Origin: Brevundimonas fluminis
Lineage (GTDB): Bacteria; Pseudomonadota; Alphaproteobacteria; Caulobacterales; Caulobacteraceae
Length of the DNA: 64,000 nucleotides
Direction: 5' to 3'
NCBI RefSeq assembly: GCF_003934285.1
Contig: NZ_RQWJ01000004.1
Span: forward strand, 558,001-622,000
The position numbers and the translations under genes were made by a program. The notes beneath the pieces are model-generated. The model did not search any database and was not told the DNA's origin. It was given only the letters and a program-made list of their open reading frames with translations. Below, piece by piece: positions 35,901 to 43,807 of the stretch. The first letter of the stretch is position 1. Each line of letters opens with the position of its first letter.

Positions 35901-36129
35901 TGCCGGGAATGCCGGCGACCTGCTGCTCGATCGGCTCGGTGATCCGGCTCTCGATCACCTCGGCCGAGGCGCCGGCGTAGCTGGTCGAAACCGAGACGAT
36001 CGGCGGGTCGACGTCCGGCAGCTCGCGCACCGGCAGGAAGAAGAAGGCGGCGGCGCCGACGACGCACAGGACGATCGCCGCCACGGCGGCGAAGACGGGG
36101 CGGCGGACGGCGACGTCTGACAGCATCAT
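32947..36129 (-). CDS. RND efflux transporter permease (HAE1 family)
   Basis: The 1060-residue inner-membrane pump subunit of a tripartite drug or solute efflux system. It starts MMLSDVAVRRPVFA, has twelve TM segments around two large periplasmic domains, and carries the proton-relay Asp pair in GLVVDDAIVVTENIQRR near residue 410. The sequence is of the MexB/MdtBC/VexF-like HAE1 branch. The ATG overlaps the upstream adaptor's stop by one base. No outer membrane channel gene is adjacent, so it presumably uses one encoded elsewhere. Confidence 0.94.
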   Translation of the reverse strand: MMLSDVAVRRPVFAAVAAIVLCVVGAAAFFFLPVRELPDVDPPIVSVSTSYAGASAEVIESRITEPIEQQVAGIPGIERITSTSRDGRSNVSMEFSLDRNIDDAANDVRDRVSRVLGRLPDQAQPPEVSKADSDSQPVIILFLRSSTMDRLELTDYADRYLLDRLATVPGVAQVQIYGEQRYAMRIWLDPAALSARGLTVTDVESALTTQNVELPAGALESGEKDYTVRVARNYATPEEFAQMPIGVAGSASQPGSTNAVLGPATYVTRLGDVARIEEGPTEDRRMFRGNGLDQIGLAVTRQAQSNDLEISKGVQDMIEQVRSSLPPGTELVVGSDNSVFTKHAIEEVWITIGISLVLVALVNFVFLGSFRAALIPTVVAPICLLATFIVLAPLGFSLNLLTLLALVLAIGLVVDDAIVVTENIQRRLDHGEPPLVAAERGARQVFFAVVATTVVLLAVFAPLLFLPGYVGRLFVELAAAIAAAVAFSAFLALSLSPMLASKILRPATSSGWFVRKVDGAMDALRRSYERSLNALVGRHVAAIGVGVLVVGVGLGAFLMFKSLPNELVPDEDRGRVTIRVQGPEGAGFDYTRRIMLGLEPTLAEYRAGGEVDSYLISAPGFGGGSFNSGNAVLVLKDWSERDRAADEIAQELNGKLRGQTDAQVNASVPGGFQRGAGNSNSIEMVVTGSDYGDIFAWLQPILAAAQQNPGFSRPRLNYEPNAPRLLVDVDPEKAAALGVSAQQIGRTLETMFGSRRSTTYIKGGQEYDVILQTRRDERRSVTDLESLYVKTGSGALVPLSAVVRTQTSGDTPDRRRLDRQRAITLSADLNPGTTLADAMAFLEAEVAKQPTGVGAVQWGGAARDQNEAGGAVAAAFGLALLLVFLVLAAQFESWITPAVIMLTVPLAAAGGLFGLVMAGSSLNIYSQIGLIILIGVAAKNGILIVEFANQLRDQGRSVREAIVEASALRLRPIIMTSIATSFGALPLVLWQGAGAGSRQTIGVVIFAGALFATVLTLFVVPVIYGLLARFTRSPEYTARKIEEWEAKEVTANDAVPQAAE

Positions 36130-37259
36130 CAGCGGGCGGCCTTCCGGGCGGGGGCTGCGGCCGGCGCGGCGCCGGCCTGCCCGACCGGGCGAACCGGAGC
36201 GCCCGGCTGAATGCGGTTCAGGCCCGAGCCGACCAGTCGGTCGCCGGCGTCGATGCCGGAAAGGATTTCCACGAAGCCGCCCTCGACCGCGCCGGTCTCC
36301 ACGGCCACGCGCTGGGCCGTCGCGCCCCGCTCGCCTTGGGCGATGCGGAAGACGTAGGCGTTCTCGCCCTCGTACTGGACGGCCGCCTCGGGCACGGCGA
36401 GGTTGGTGCGGACGCCCTGCGCCACCGAGACGTTCATCGACATGCCGGGACGGATCCGACCGCCGGGGTTCGGAATCTCGGCCCGGGCGATCACCGCCCG
36501 TGTGGTCTCGTCGACGCGCGTGTCGAGCAGGGCGATGCGCCCCCCGAAAGTCTCCTGCCCGAAGGCGTCAGATCGAGCCGTGATGGCCGTGCCGGGACGG
36601 AGCACGCCGACGAAACGCTCCGGGATCGGGAAATCGACCCGTACCGTCGAGACGTCGTCCAGCGTGGTGATGACGGTGTTGGGCCCGACGAGGGTTCCCG
36701 CCGTGACTGTGGTCAGCCCGAGGAAACCACTGAACGGGGCCCGGATCACGCGGTCGCCCAGTCGCGCCTGCGCCGCCTGAAGACCGGCGCGGGCCACCTC
36801 GAGGTCGGCCTCGGCCTGTTCCGCAAGCACGCGCGGAGCGATCCCGCGGTCCGCGAGAGTCTTCGTCCGCTCGTAGTCGCGTTCGGCCTGAGCGAGGCGG
36901 GCGCGGGCGTCGATGATGTCGGCGTCCTCCTCGCGGGCCTGCAGCTCGACGAGAGGCTGACCGGCGCGGACGTACTGACCATCCCGGAACATGACGCGCG
37001 TGATCAGTTCGCTTGCCGGGGCGGTGATGTTGACGGAGCGCAGCCCCCGGGCGACGCCGAGGACGCGGATCTGATCCGAAAACTCCCGCGGACCGACGAC
37101 CGCCACGGCCACCGCCTGGCCGCCGCCGCGCCCGCCGCCCGGACCGCCGGGTCCGCCGCCGCCGCCCTCCTCGGCGAAGGCGATGCGCATGACGGCGGCT
37201 ATCGCCATCAATCCCACCAGAACTGCGGCGGCGACGAGAAAAAAGTGGCGCTTGAACAC
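36129..37259 (-). CDS. RND efflux periplasmic adaptor (membrane fusion protein)
   Basis: A 376-residue adaptor that links the RND pump to an outer membrane channel. It begins with GTG and an N-terminal membrane anchor or signal (residues 5-28). A Gly-rich stretch (about 31-49) follows, then a split lipoyl/barrel-sandwich domain (about 78-195) with a central helical hairpin including ADIIDARARLAQAERDYERT. A beta-barrel and membrane-proximal domain end it. The Gly-rich linker after the anchor is unusual but has no known consequence. It is the first gene of the efflux operon. Confidence 0.92.
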   Translation of the reverse strand: MFKRHFFLVAAAVLVGLMAIAAVMRIAFAEEGGGGGPGGPGGGRGGGQAVAVAVVGPREFSDQIRVLGVARGLRSVNITAPASELITRVMFRDGQYVRAGQPLVELQAREEDADIIDARARLAQAERDYERTKTLADRGIAPRVLAEQAEADLEVARAGLQAAQARLGDRVIRAPFSGFLGLTTVTAGTLVGPNTVITTLDDVSTVRVDFPIPERFVGVLRPGTAITARSDAFGQETFGGRIALLDTRVDETTRAVIARAEIPNPGGRIRPGMSMNVSVAQGVRTNLAVPEAAVQYEGENAYVFRIAQGERGATAQRVAVETGAVEGGFVEILSGIDAGDRLVGSGLNRIQPGAPVRPVGQAGAAPAAAPARKAAR

Positions 37260-37387
37260 GCGGCGGAGCCTCGGGCGATTGGAGTCATGCCGAAAACGGC
37301 GCGCACGACTGGGCCATCTCGCGCCGGATGTCCACTTAACGCTGCGACAGGCGAATCCCGTCGCGCCATTTCGTCACAACCTGTGTG

Positions 37388-38152
37388 TCAGAAGCGGCGC
37401 CATATCCCCACGACCGGACCGGAGGACGCGGGCGTCTCGCGACCCCAGACGGCCGTGCGCCAGCCGAGCTGCAGGCTCCAGTCGTCCCAGCCGCGGACCA
37501 GCGACGTCTCGAGATTGACCCATCGCGGGCCGTCGTCGTCGGCAGCGCCGCCGAAGACCTGGGCGAGCAGCGTCCAGTTCCTGCCGTGACGGATGCCCAC
37601 GGTCAGGTCGGCGCGGGTCTCGTCCGGCAGGCCCTCGCGCATGCGGCGGGCAGACTGCACCTCGACGAAGACGGGGCGGCCCGTCACGCTGAAGTTTCGG
37701 CCCGCCGCCAATCGGACCTCCCAGTCTCGCTCTCCCTCGCCCGGCGCGGCATAGCCGGCGTTGCGCCCCTCGCCGCCGTCGGCGACCGACGCCTGCAGCG
37801 AGACGGCGCCGCGCTCGTCGCGCCAGACCTGCCAGCGGACGCCCAACTCCAGCGGTCCCCGGCCGTCATAGTCGACGAAGGCGTCCTCGCCGGATTGCCA
37901 GTCGCCCTTGAACAGGACGGCGAACCGGTCGGCGACGCCGTACTCGGCGAAGAGGGAAGCGGCTTCGTCGCGCCGTGCGGCCGGGAGCGGCGCCCTGTCC
38001 CCGACGGGATCGAAGCCCTCGTCCGCGCGCATCGCCTCGAATTTCAGGATGAGCTGGCCATCGCCGCGCGGCGTGACCCAGGCCTGGGCGCAGGCGGGAA
38101 GCCCGGCCAGGGTGAAGGCCCCGGCCACGATCAGGCCGGGAACCGCCCTCAC
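37388..38152 (-). CDS. Predicted outer membrane beta-barrel protein, function unknown
   Basis: A 254-residue exported protein. The GTG start overlaps the upstream aldolase stop (GTGA) and opens a signal peptide (about 22 residues, ending PACAQA). The mature part alternates short polar turns with amphipathic strands (for instance GQLILKFEAMRAD and ADLTVGIRHGRNWTLLAQVF) and ends in Phe, as outer membrane barrels do. I count about 12 possible strands. No family name is recognised. Confidence 0.7.
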   Translation of the reverse strand: MRAVPGLIVAGAFTLAGLPACAQAWVTPRGDGQLILKFEAMRADEGFDPVGDRAPLPAARRDEAASLFAEYGVADRFAVLFKGDWQSGEDAFVDYDGRGPLELGVRWQVWRDERGAVSLQASVADGGEGRNAGYAAPGEGERDWEVRLAAGRNFSVTGRPVFVEVQSARRMREGLPDETRADLTVGIRHGRNWTLLAQVFGGAADDDGPRWVNLETSLVRGWDDWSLQLGWRTAVWGRETPASSGPVVGIWRRF

Positions 38153-38913
38153 GCGTCGTAACCCGGCGACTTGCGGTCCAGCAGCCGCAGGGCGCCCGGC
38201 CACGCCAGGCCGGAAATGAAGCCGATGCCCTTGCCCTGCTCCCGCGTCTCCGCCTGGGCCGCCTCGGGGGCGATCAGCACGTGCTCGCGCCCGCCGGACA
38301 GGGCGGCCACCTGCTGGGCGCAGGCCCGTTCGAGGAAGAACATGCCGACCCAGGCCGCAGCGGCGGTCTGTCCGACCGCCAACGTGCCGTGGTTCCTGAG
38401 AAGCATCAGCGGCTTGTCGCCCAGATCCGCCACCAGACGTTCGCGTTCGTCGTGGTTCAACGCCAGACCTTCATAGCCATGGTAGGCGACCTGATGCTGC
38501 AGCAGACAGGCGTTCTGGCCGATCGGCAAAAGCCCTTCCTGTTGGGCCGCCACGCCAACGCCGGCGACGGTGTGCAGATGGATGACGAAGTGCGCGTCCT
38601 CGCGCGCGCCGTGGATCGCCGAGTGGATCGTGAACCCCGCCGGATTGATGAAGCTGGTCGTGTCCTGGACGATGTTCCCGTCCAGATCCACCTTCACCAG
38701 CGAAGAGGCGGTGATCTCCTCGAAATACCAGCCGTACGGGTTGATCAGGAAATGGTGCTCGGGACCGGGAACGCGCGCAGAGATGTGGGTGAAGATCATG
38801 TCGTCCCAGCCGTGGAGCGCGACCAGCCGGTACAGGGCGGCCAGATCGACCCGCACCTGCCATTCGGCCTCCGAGACGCGCGATTTCAGGGACTGGGCGT
38901 GACCGTCGGCCAT
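38149..38913 (-). CDS. Class II aldolase/adducin family protein
   Basis: A 254-residue protein of the zinc-dependent class II aldolase/adducin fold. The zinc-binding His pair is in DAHFVIHLHT near residue 100, and a further His is in NHGTLAVG near 175; the HISARVPGP segment near 45 also fits. Family members act on fuculose or ribulose phosphates, but many alphaproteobacterial members have no assigned substrate. The start MADGHAQS is preceded by AGGAGG. It is followed without a gap by a barrel protein, an odd partner. Confidence 0.88.
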   Translation of the reverse strand: MADGHAQSLKSRVSEAEWQVRVDLAALYRLVALHGWDDMIFTHISARVPGPEHHFLINPYGWYFEEITASSLVKVDLDGNIVQDTTSFINPAGFTIHSAIHGAREDAHFVIHLHTVAGVGVAAQQEGLLPIGQNACLLQHQVAYHGYEGLALNHDERERLVADLGDKPLMLLRNHGTLAVGQTAAAAWVGMFFLERACAQQVAALSGGREHVLIAPEAAQAETREQGKGIGFISGLAWPGALRLLDRKSPGYDA

Positions 38914-39000
38914 GACGACCTCCTGAGCTGACCGGGCGGCGACCGTCGCGCCGGGAGGGCGAGGCGTCAAGCGTCCGCCCCGGGGGCCGGAAAGGTCTGG

Positions 39001-39016
39001 TTAACCCGGTCTTCAC
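39001..39016. promoter_or_regulatory. CtrA-like box upstream of first DUF2336 gene
   Basis: TTAACCCGGTCTTCAC fits the CtrA consensus TTAA-N7-TTAAC with one mismatch. It lies about 60 bp upstream of the GTG at 39075, a distance compatible with a promoter -35 region. Confidence 0.4.
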
Positions 39017-39074
39017 CGTAAATGCATTTGATGCGACGCGAACGGCCAAGCCTTGGCCAGATGCGGAGTTCGCC

Positions 39075-40208
39075 GTGACCGCCGTCGCCCGGATCGCCCC
39101 TGCCCCGTCGTCCGCCCCGTCCGCAACGGAACTCATGGCTTTGGCGCACAGCCGGGCGGTCGACGATCGCCAGCGCCTTCTGCTGGGCGTCCTGTCGCTG
39201 TGCGAGACCAATCCGCCCGAAGGCCTGTCCCCGGTGCTGGAGGAGATCTTCCTTACGCTCGCGCGGCAGGCCGAGCGCGACATGCGCCAGGTCCTTTCGA
39301 CGCGCCTCGCGGTGGCGGACTGGGCGCCGGCGGCGCTGGTGCACATGCTGGCCCTCGACGAGGTCGAGATCGCCCGCCCGGTCATCGCCGGAAGCCCGTT
39401 GCTCAAGGACGACGACCTCATCCGGCTGCTGGTCGAGGCCAGTCTGGAGCATCAGGTGGAGGTGGCGCGACGCCCGCGCCTGAGCGGCCGCGTCAGCGAC
39501 GTCATCATAGAACGCGGAGAGCCGGCCACCCTGACGGCCCTCGCCGGAAACTCAACGGCGGACGTGAGCGTCGAGGGCATGCGGCGGCTGGTGGACCATT
39601 CGCGCCGCATCGCGGCTCTGCGTCTGCCCTTGACCCGCCACCCCCGCATGAACGAGGCGCTGGCCACGCAGATGTACATGTGGGTCGGCTCGGCCCTGCG
39701 TCAGGCCATCGGCGAGCGGTTCGAAGTGGACGAGACCCGACTGGCCGCCGCCGTCGAGGAAGCCGCCACGGCCGTCATCCCCGGACACCCCAAGGGCGCG
39801 GTGACGGGCGAGCCGCTGAACGCCGAGCGCGACGAGATGGAGCGGCGACTGGTCGACAAGCTGCACGCCTCCGGCCAGCTGCGGGCCGGCTTCCTGGTCC
39901 GTGCGGCGCGCGAGAAGCGGCTGTCCCTGTTCCGACACGCCCTCGCGACCCTGAGCGGCTTCACGGTTTCCGAAGTCGACGCCGCCCTGCGGCACGATTC
40001 GCCTGAGGCCCTGTATTGCGCCTGCGTCTCGGTCGGAATCGACCGTGCCGTCTTCCCCGCCCTGATCCACGAGATCCGTCAGCTGAACGGCGGGTTGCCC
40101 GGCCACGCGGGCGGCGAGGTGTGGAACCGCGGCCCCGCCATGCCGGCGCCGGCGGCCCAGCGCGCCTTCCGCACCCTGTTGCGCGCGCCCGGCAAGGCAG
40201 CCGTTTGA
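39075..40208 (+). CDS. DUF2336 domain protein
   Basis: A 377-residue cytoplasmic protein of unknown function. It is almost entirely helical with HEAT-like repeats and matches the DUF2336 pattern of Caulobacterales and Rhizobiales (LSTRLAVADWAPAALVHMLA, then AGSPLLKDDDLI, then VEASLEHQVEVARRPRLS). It starts with GTG preceded by GGAG. A second DUF2336 protein lies 1.4 kb away on the other strand. The CtrA-like box upstream suggests cell-cycle control. Confidence 0.8.
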   Translation: MTAVARIAPAPSSAPSATELMALAHSRAVDDRQRLLLGVLSLCETNPPEGLSPVLEEIFLTLARQAERDMRQVLSTRLAVADWAPAALVHMLALDEVEIARPVIAGSPLLKDDDLIRLLVEASLEHQVEVARRPRLSGRVSDVIIERGEPATLTALAGNSTADVSVEGMRRLVDHSRRIAALRLPLTRHPRMNEALATQMYMWVGSALRQAIGERFEVDETRLAAAVEEAATAVIPGHPKGAVTGEPLNAERDEMERRLVDKLHASGQLRAGFLVRAAREKRLSLFRHALATLSGFTVSEVDAALRHDSPEALYCACVSVGIDRAVFPALIHEIRQLNGGLPGHAGGEVWNRGPAMPAPAAQRAFRTLLRAPGKAAV

Positions 40209-40239
40209 CAACCTTGCGTCGCTGCGGCTTGCCTGAGGC

Positions 40240-41010
40240 GTGACCGTCCTTCCCGTCCTCGCCTTTTCCGCCAGCGACCGCCCCGAGGCCCAGACGGCCC
40301 TGGCCCGCCTGACGGCGCGCTACGGACAGGTCGACGAGGCGCGCGCCGACGTGATCGTGGCGTTGGGCGGCGACGGCCTGATGCTCGAAACCCTGCACCG
40401 CAATCTGGAGCGGCGCACGCCCGTCTACGGGATGAACCGGGGCTCCGTCGGCTTCCTGCTGAACGACTACGTCGAGGACGACCTGCCGAAGCGGGTGGCG
40501 CAGGCGGTGGCCACGGTGATCCATCCCTTGCAGATGGACGCTTGGACCGAGGACGGGCGGGTTCACTCCGGTCTCGCGATCAACGAGGTGTCCCTGCTGC
40601 GCCAGACGCGTCAAAGCGCCAAGCTGCGCATCGAGGTGGACGGCCGGGTGAGGATGGAGGAGCTGTCCTGCGACGGCTGCCTGCTGGCCACGCCCGCCGG
40701 ATCGACAGCCTACAACCTGTCGGCCCACGGACCGATCATTCCCCTGGACGCCAACGTTCTGGCCCTGACGCCCATCAGCGCGTTCCGTCCCCGGCGGTGG
40801 CGGGGGGCCCTGGTGCCGCACAAGTCCAAGGTCGCGTTCGAAGTGCTGGAACCGGAGAAGCGGCCCGTCAGCGCCACGGCGGACGGGTTCGAGGTCCGCC
40901 GCGTGACGCGTGTGGAAATCCGGGAGCGCCGGGACGTCGCCCTGACGATGTTGTTCGACGCCGGACGCTCGTTCGAGGAGCGGGTGCTGGCGGAGCAGTT
41001 CGCCGCCTGA
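40240..41010 (+). CDS. nadK: NAD kinase
   Basis: Phosphorylates NAD to NADP. The 256-residue protein begins with GTG and shows the kinase signature [15 protein letters not shown] (residues 40-54), [10 protein letters not shown] near 68, NEVSLLRQ near 120 and [16 protein letters not shown] near 158. It is slightly shorter than E. coli NadK. It lies between a DUF2336 gene and an Hpt gene on the same strand. Confidence 0.95.
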   Translation: MTVLPVLAFSASDRPEAQTALARLTARYGQVDEARADVIVALGGDGLMLETLHRNLERRTPVYGMNRGSVGFLLNDYVEDDLPKRVAQAVATVIHPLQMDAWTEDGRVHSGLAINEVSLLRQTRQSAKLRIEVDGRVRMEELSCDGCLLATPAGSTAYNLSAHGPIIPLDANVLALTPISAFRPRRWRGALVPHKSKVAFEVLEPEKRPVSATADGFEVRRVTRVEIRERRDVALTMLFDAGRSFEERVLAEQFAA

Positions 41011-41086
41011 CGGAGACGTTCGCCGCGCACACGGGTTCTTAACGCCGGGCAGGCAGGCTTGGCGTGAACGTCGTGAGGAGTTCCGC

Positions 41087-41563
41087 GTGAGCAACCCCGC
41101 CCAGGTCATCCAACCGCCCAACACCCTGCGCCTGAAGGTGGGCGGCGGACTGGGCGCCATCGACGCCAGCGCGATCGCCAAGGCCGAACAGGCCCTCGCG
41201 GCCATGGCCGGACAGTTCAGCCAGTGGCTGCAGGACGAGCTGGACAAGCTGGAAGCCGCGCGGCTGGCCGTGCGCGCGAACGGCCTGAACCCCGAGACGG
41301 GAGAGGCTCTGTACTTTCGGGCCCACGACCTGAAGGGCTTGGGCGGCACGTATCAATATCCGCTGGTGACGCGCATCGCCGGCTCGCTGTGCAAGCTGCT
41401 GGACGACGCCGAGAAGCGCCTGCACGCGCCCATGGTGCTGGTCGACGCCCACATCGACGCCATCAAGGCGGTGGTGCGCGACCGGATTCAGACCGACGAT
41501 CACCCCGTCGGCAAGGCTCTGGTCGAGGAACTGGAAGCCCGCACGGCAGAGCACCTGGCCTGA
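41087..41563 (+). CDS. Hpt domain phosphotransfer protein
   Basis: A 158-residue protein with a histidine-containing phosphotransfer signature, HDLKGLGGTYQYPLVTRIAG, with the phosphorylatable His near residue 80. The surrounding helices fit a four-helix bundle. It may pass phosphate between a hybrid histidine kinase and a response regulator, but no kinase is nearby. It starts with GTG behind TGAGGAG, about 7 nt upstream. A TTAAC half-site lies 44 bp upstream, too weak to call a CtrA box. Confidence 0.8.
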   Translation: MSNPAQVIQPPNTLRLKVGGGLGAIDASAIAKAEQALAAMAGQFSQWLQDELDKLEAARLAVRANGLNPETGEALYFRAHDLKGLGGTYQYPLVTRIAGSLCKLLDDAEKRLHAPMVLVDAHIDAIKAVVRDRIQTDDHPVGKALVEELEARTAEHLA

Positions 41564-41588
41564 GGCGTCGTCATCGCGAAACGAAGGA

Positions 41589-42725
41589 TCAGGCGGCGCG
41601 AGCCGCCTGATGCGTTTCCGGCGCCCGGTCGAGGCGTTCCATGAGATACGCCAGATCATCGCGCGGCGCGCCGGGACGCTGGGTCAGGAACCGCTCCAGC
41701 ATGCGCTGGCGGAAGTCTTCGCCGGTGGTGTCGCTGCCCTCGGCCTGCATGCCCCGGAAGGTGTCGACGCCCGCGCGGAAGGCATGGAACAGGCGCGGCG
41801 GCAGGCCGGCGCGATCATAGAGCGCCTTCAGCCCCAACGGCCCGGCGTCGTGGACCATCAATGCGGCGCGCGCCGGCGTGGCCCCTGCCAGTTCCGCGAG
41901 GCCGTGCTCGAGGAAGGTCATCTGCCCCCTCGCCAATCCGCGCAGAAGCAGCGACGCCGTAAGCGCCTTGCGCGCATTAAGGCGGGCGCAGAACTGGGCC
42001 AGATCAGGCTCCCTCTCGGCCTGGTCGATCAGGTCGACCGTGGCCCGCTCGCGGGCGTGGGCCGCGAGCCGGATCGCCGTCTCCGGGGCCAGCGAATGGC
42101 GGGAGATCAGGTGCTCGCGCACGGCGTCGGACGCCAGCTCGATCAGACGCTCCGTCACCGACAACGGAAGGGCCTGCCGGTAGGCGACCGCGGCGACCGT
42201 GTCCGGAGAGGCGCCGAACCGGTCCACGATCCGGTTGAGCCCGCGTTCGCTCAGATCGGCGTCGTCATTGGCGGCCAGCGTCCTGACGGCCTCCTCGCAG
42301 GCGACCTCGGCGACGGCTTCGGCGACGTCGCGCGACACGAACGGGCGGGCGGCCACCGCCACCTGCCGGACGGCCGAACCGGCGCGGACGATCTCGACCA
42401 GATCCTCGTCGGTGAAGGCGGGAGAGAAGCCGATCATCGGCAAGGCCACGCCATCCACGTCGGCGGCCAACTGGCGGGCGACGTCATGCGGAATCAGATC
42501 GGAGGCCTTCAGAGTGACCGCCATTGCGCGGCGCACCATCTCGGCGGCGTCCTGGGCCATCAGGCGCAAGATCTTCTGCGCCGCCTCACGATCCAGTGGC
42601 GAAAGTTCGCCGCGATCCATGCTGCGACACAGCTTGTGGGCGGCCGCGGCGCGCTCGTCCTCGTCGGTGGATTTCACCAGGCGCCGGACGTCGGCTTCGG
42701 TCAGGCGGGAGCGGATGGCGGTCAT
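41589..42725 (-). CDS. DUF2336 domain protein (second copy)
   Basis: A 378-residue cytoplasmic helical protein, related in pattern to the DUF2336 protein at 39075-40208: LIPHDVARQLAADVDGVALP, then FTDEDLVEIVRAGSAVRQVA, then SDAVREHLISRHSL. I chose the ATG of MTAIRSRL; a TTG reading adds three residues. It runs convergent to the hpt gene, and a CtrA-like box lies 25 bp upstream. The function is unknown. Confidence 0.8.
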   Translation of the reverse strand: MTAIRSRLTEADVRRLVKSTDEDERAAAAHKLCRSMDRGELSPLDREAAQKILRLMAQDAAEMVRRAMAVTLKASDLIPHDVARQLAADVDGVALPMIGFSPAFTDEDLVEIVRAGSAVRQVAVAARPFVSRDVAEAVAEVACEEAVRTLAANDDADLSERGLNRIVDRFGASPDTVAAVAYRQALPLSVTERLIELASDAVREHLISRHSLAPETAIRLAAHARERATVDLIDQAEREPDLAQFCARLNARKALTASLLLRGLARGQMTFLEHGLAELAGATPARAALMVHDAGPLGLKALYDRAGLPPRLFHAFRAGVDTFRGMQAEGSDTTGEDFRQRMLERFLTQRPGAPRDDLAYLMERLDRAPETHQAARAA

Positions 42726-42749
42726 GCTGGGCAAGGTGCTCCGACAGGC

Positions 42750-42765
42750 TTAACGGCCGGTTTAC
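42750..42765. promoter_or_regulatory. CtrA-like box upstream of second DUF2336 gene
   Basis: TTAACGGCCGGTTTAC matches TTAA-N7-TTAAC with one mismatch and lies 25 bp upstream of the ATG at 42725. The position fits either activation or repression of that minus-strand gene. Confidence 0.45.
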
Positions 42766-42770
42766 CGTGG

Positions 42771-43568
42771 TTATGAGGCGGCGCGATCCAGGCCTCCGAA
42801 CGCGGCGCGAAAGGCGTCCTGACCGTCCTCGTCGCCCTGCCCCAGCAACAGCGCCAACAAAGCGCGATTCTGCTCCATCCGTCCGAGAGTCAGAGCGTCC
42901 AGATCCCCGCGCGCGTCGCGGACGAAGCCCGCGCTGCCGGCGTCGACCCCCGAGGCGGGCGCCCCTCCCCCCGCGTGCTTGCCCAGATTGGCGTAGAGTT
43001 CCTCGACCGTCGCCGGGCGGCCGTCCCGGTAGAAGATGGTGCGATTGGCCGCGGCCGCCTGCGGAAACAGCGCCACGGCGCTGGAGCCCGGCCTCCGATC
43101 CAGAGCCTGCATCAGGGAGGCGGCGCCCGCGGGGCCGAGGAAGTGGGCGGCGTACAGGTCGGTGGCCGTCGGCTCCCTGCCCGTCCGGCCGCGCAAATAG
43201 GCGGCATTCGACGCCGTCAGTTCCGCGGCCATGGTCGAGGCCGCGACCGGATCGAAGCGCAGGTCCAGCACCACGTTCCGGGCAGAGCCGCTGACGTGCC
43301 AGCGTCCGTCGTCTCCGCGGAAGATGAGATCGGCATACTGGCCGTAGCCGTGCTTGCGGCCATGCTCCTTCAGCGTGCCGAGCCAGGTCTGTTCGATGAA
43401 CTGGAACAGGCCGGAGGCCGATGAGGTCGGAGCCTTGGCCGCGGGGTTCATGCCGCTTTCGCGGCGCGCCGTGCGCATCAGAAAATCGAAGTCCACCCCG
43501 GTGGAATCCGACGCGCGGCGGATAGCCGCCTCCACGCCTCCGGATGCTCGAATCGCGGACAAGGTCAC
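42771..43568 (-). CDS. Lytic transglycosylase SLT-domain protein
   Basis: A protein that probably cleaves glycan strands of peptidoglycan. The SLT core is clear: IRRASDSTGVDFDFLMRTAR, the catalytic Glu in RRESGMNP, SASGLFQFIEQTWLGT and DLYAAHFLGPAGA. The start is uncertain. The GTG at 43568 gives 265 residues and keeps the CtrA-like box (43592-43607) in the promoter, while an ATG at 43700 or a GTG at 43652 would add up to 44 residues that do not look conserved. No signal peptide is seen at any start, so export would need another route. The C-terminal 60 residues are low in complexity. Confidence 0.75.
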   Translation of the reverse strand: MTLSAIRASGGVEAAIRRASDSTGVDFDFLMRTARRESGMNPAAKAPTSSASGLFQFIEQTWLGTLKEHGRKHGYGQYADLIFRGDDGRWHVSGSARNVVLDLRFDPVAASTMAAELTASNAAYLRGRTGREPTATDLYAAHFLGPAGAASLMQALDRRPGSSAVALFPQAAAANRTIFYRDGRPATVEELYANLGKHAGGGAPASGVDAGSAGFVRDARGDLDALTLGRMEQNRALLALLLGQGDEDGQDAFRAAFGGLDRAAS

Positions 43569-43591
43569 GATCTGAGCGTCGAAGAACGCGG

Positions 43592-43607
43592 TTAACGAGA
43601 CCTTAAC
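43592..43607. promoter_or_regulatory. Perfect CtrA box upstream of SLT gene
   Basis: TTAACGAGACCTTAAC matches TTAA-N7-TTAAC exactly, and the opposite strand reads TTAA in both half-sites as well. It lies 24-39 bp upstream of the GTG at 43568 on the minus strand. It is also about 200 bp upstream of the divergent tonB gene, so either gene could be controlled, the former being more likely. Confidence 0.65.
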
Positions 43608-43807
43608 GAACGCATCGGGCCTTTGGATGGAATTTACGTTTGCCGACGTCACGCTCGCGCCGGGGGTGTGGCGCCGGCGCCGAAATTCCTGACGCGACAT
43701 GACGATGGGCCGACGCCCCCGGTTCCCCGCCGCAAACTTGCCGCAAGGTGAGCGCGCACTCTTTCCTGGGGAAAGGCCGGGGGCGCTTCTGACAGGGAGT
43801 GACGGCC

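Noticed and set aside
37260..37387. Operator in the gap upstream of the efflux operon
   Set aside because: A short GCGAC/GTCGC inverted repeat is present but is only 5 bp and no regulator gene is adjacent, so it is within chance expectation.
41028..41049. CtrA box upstream of the hpt gene
   Set aside because: Only one TTAAC half is present; the expected partner half-site at N7 on either side does not match.
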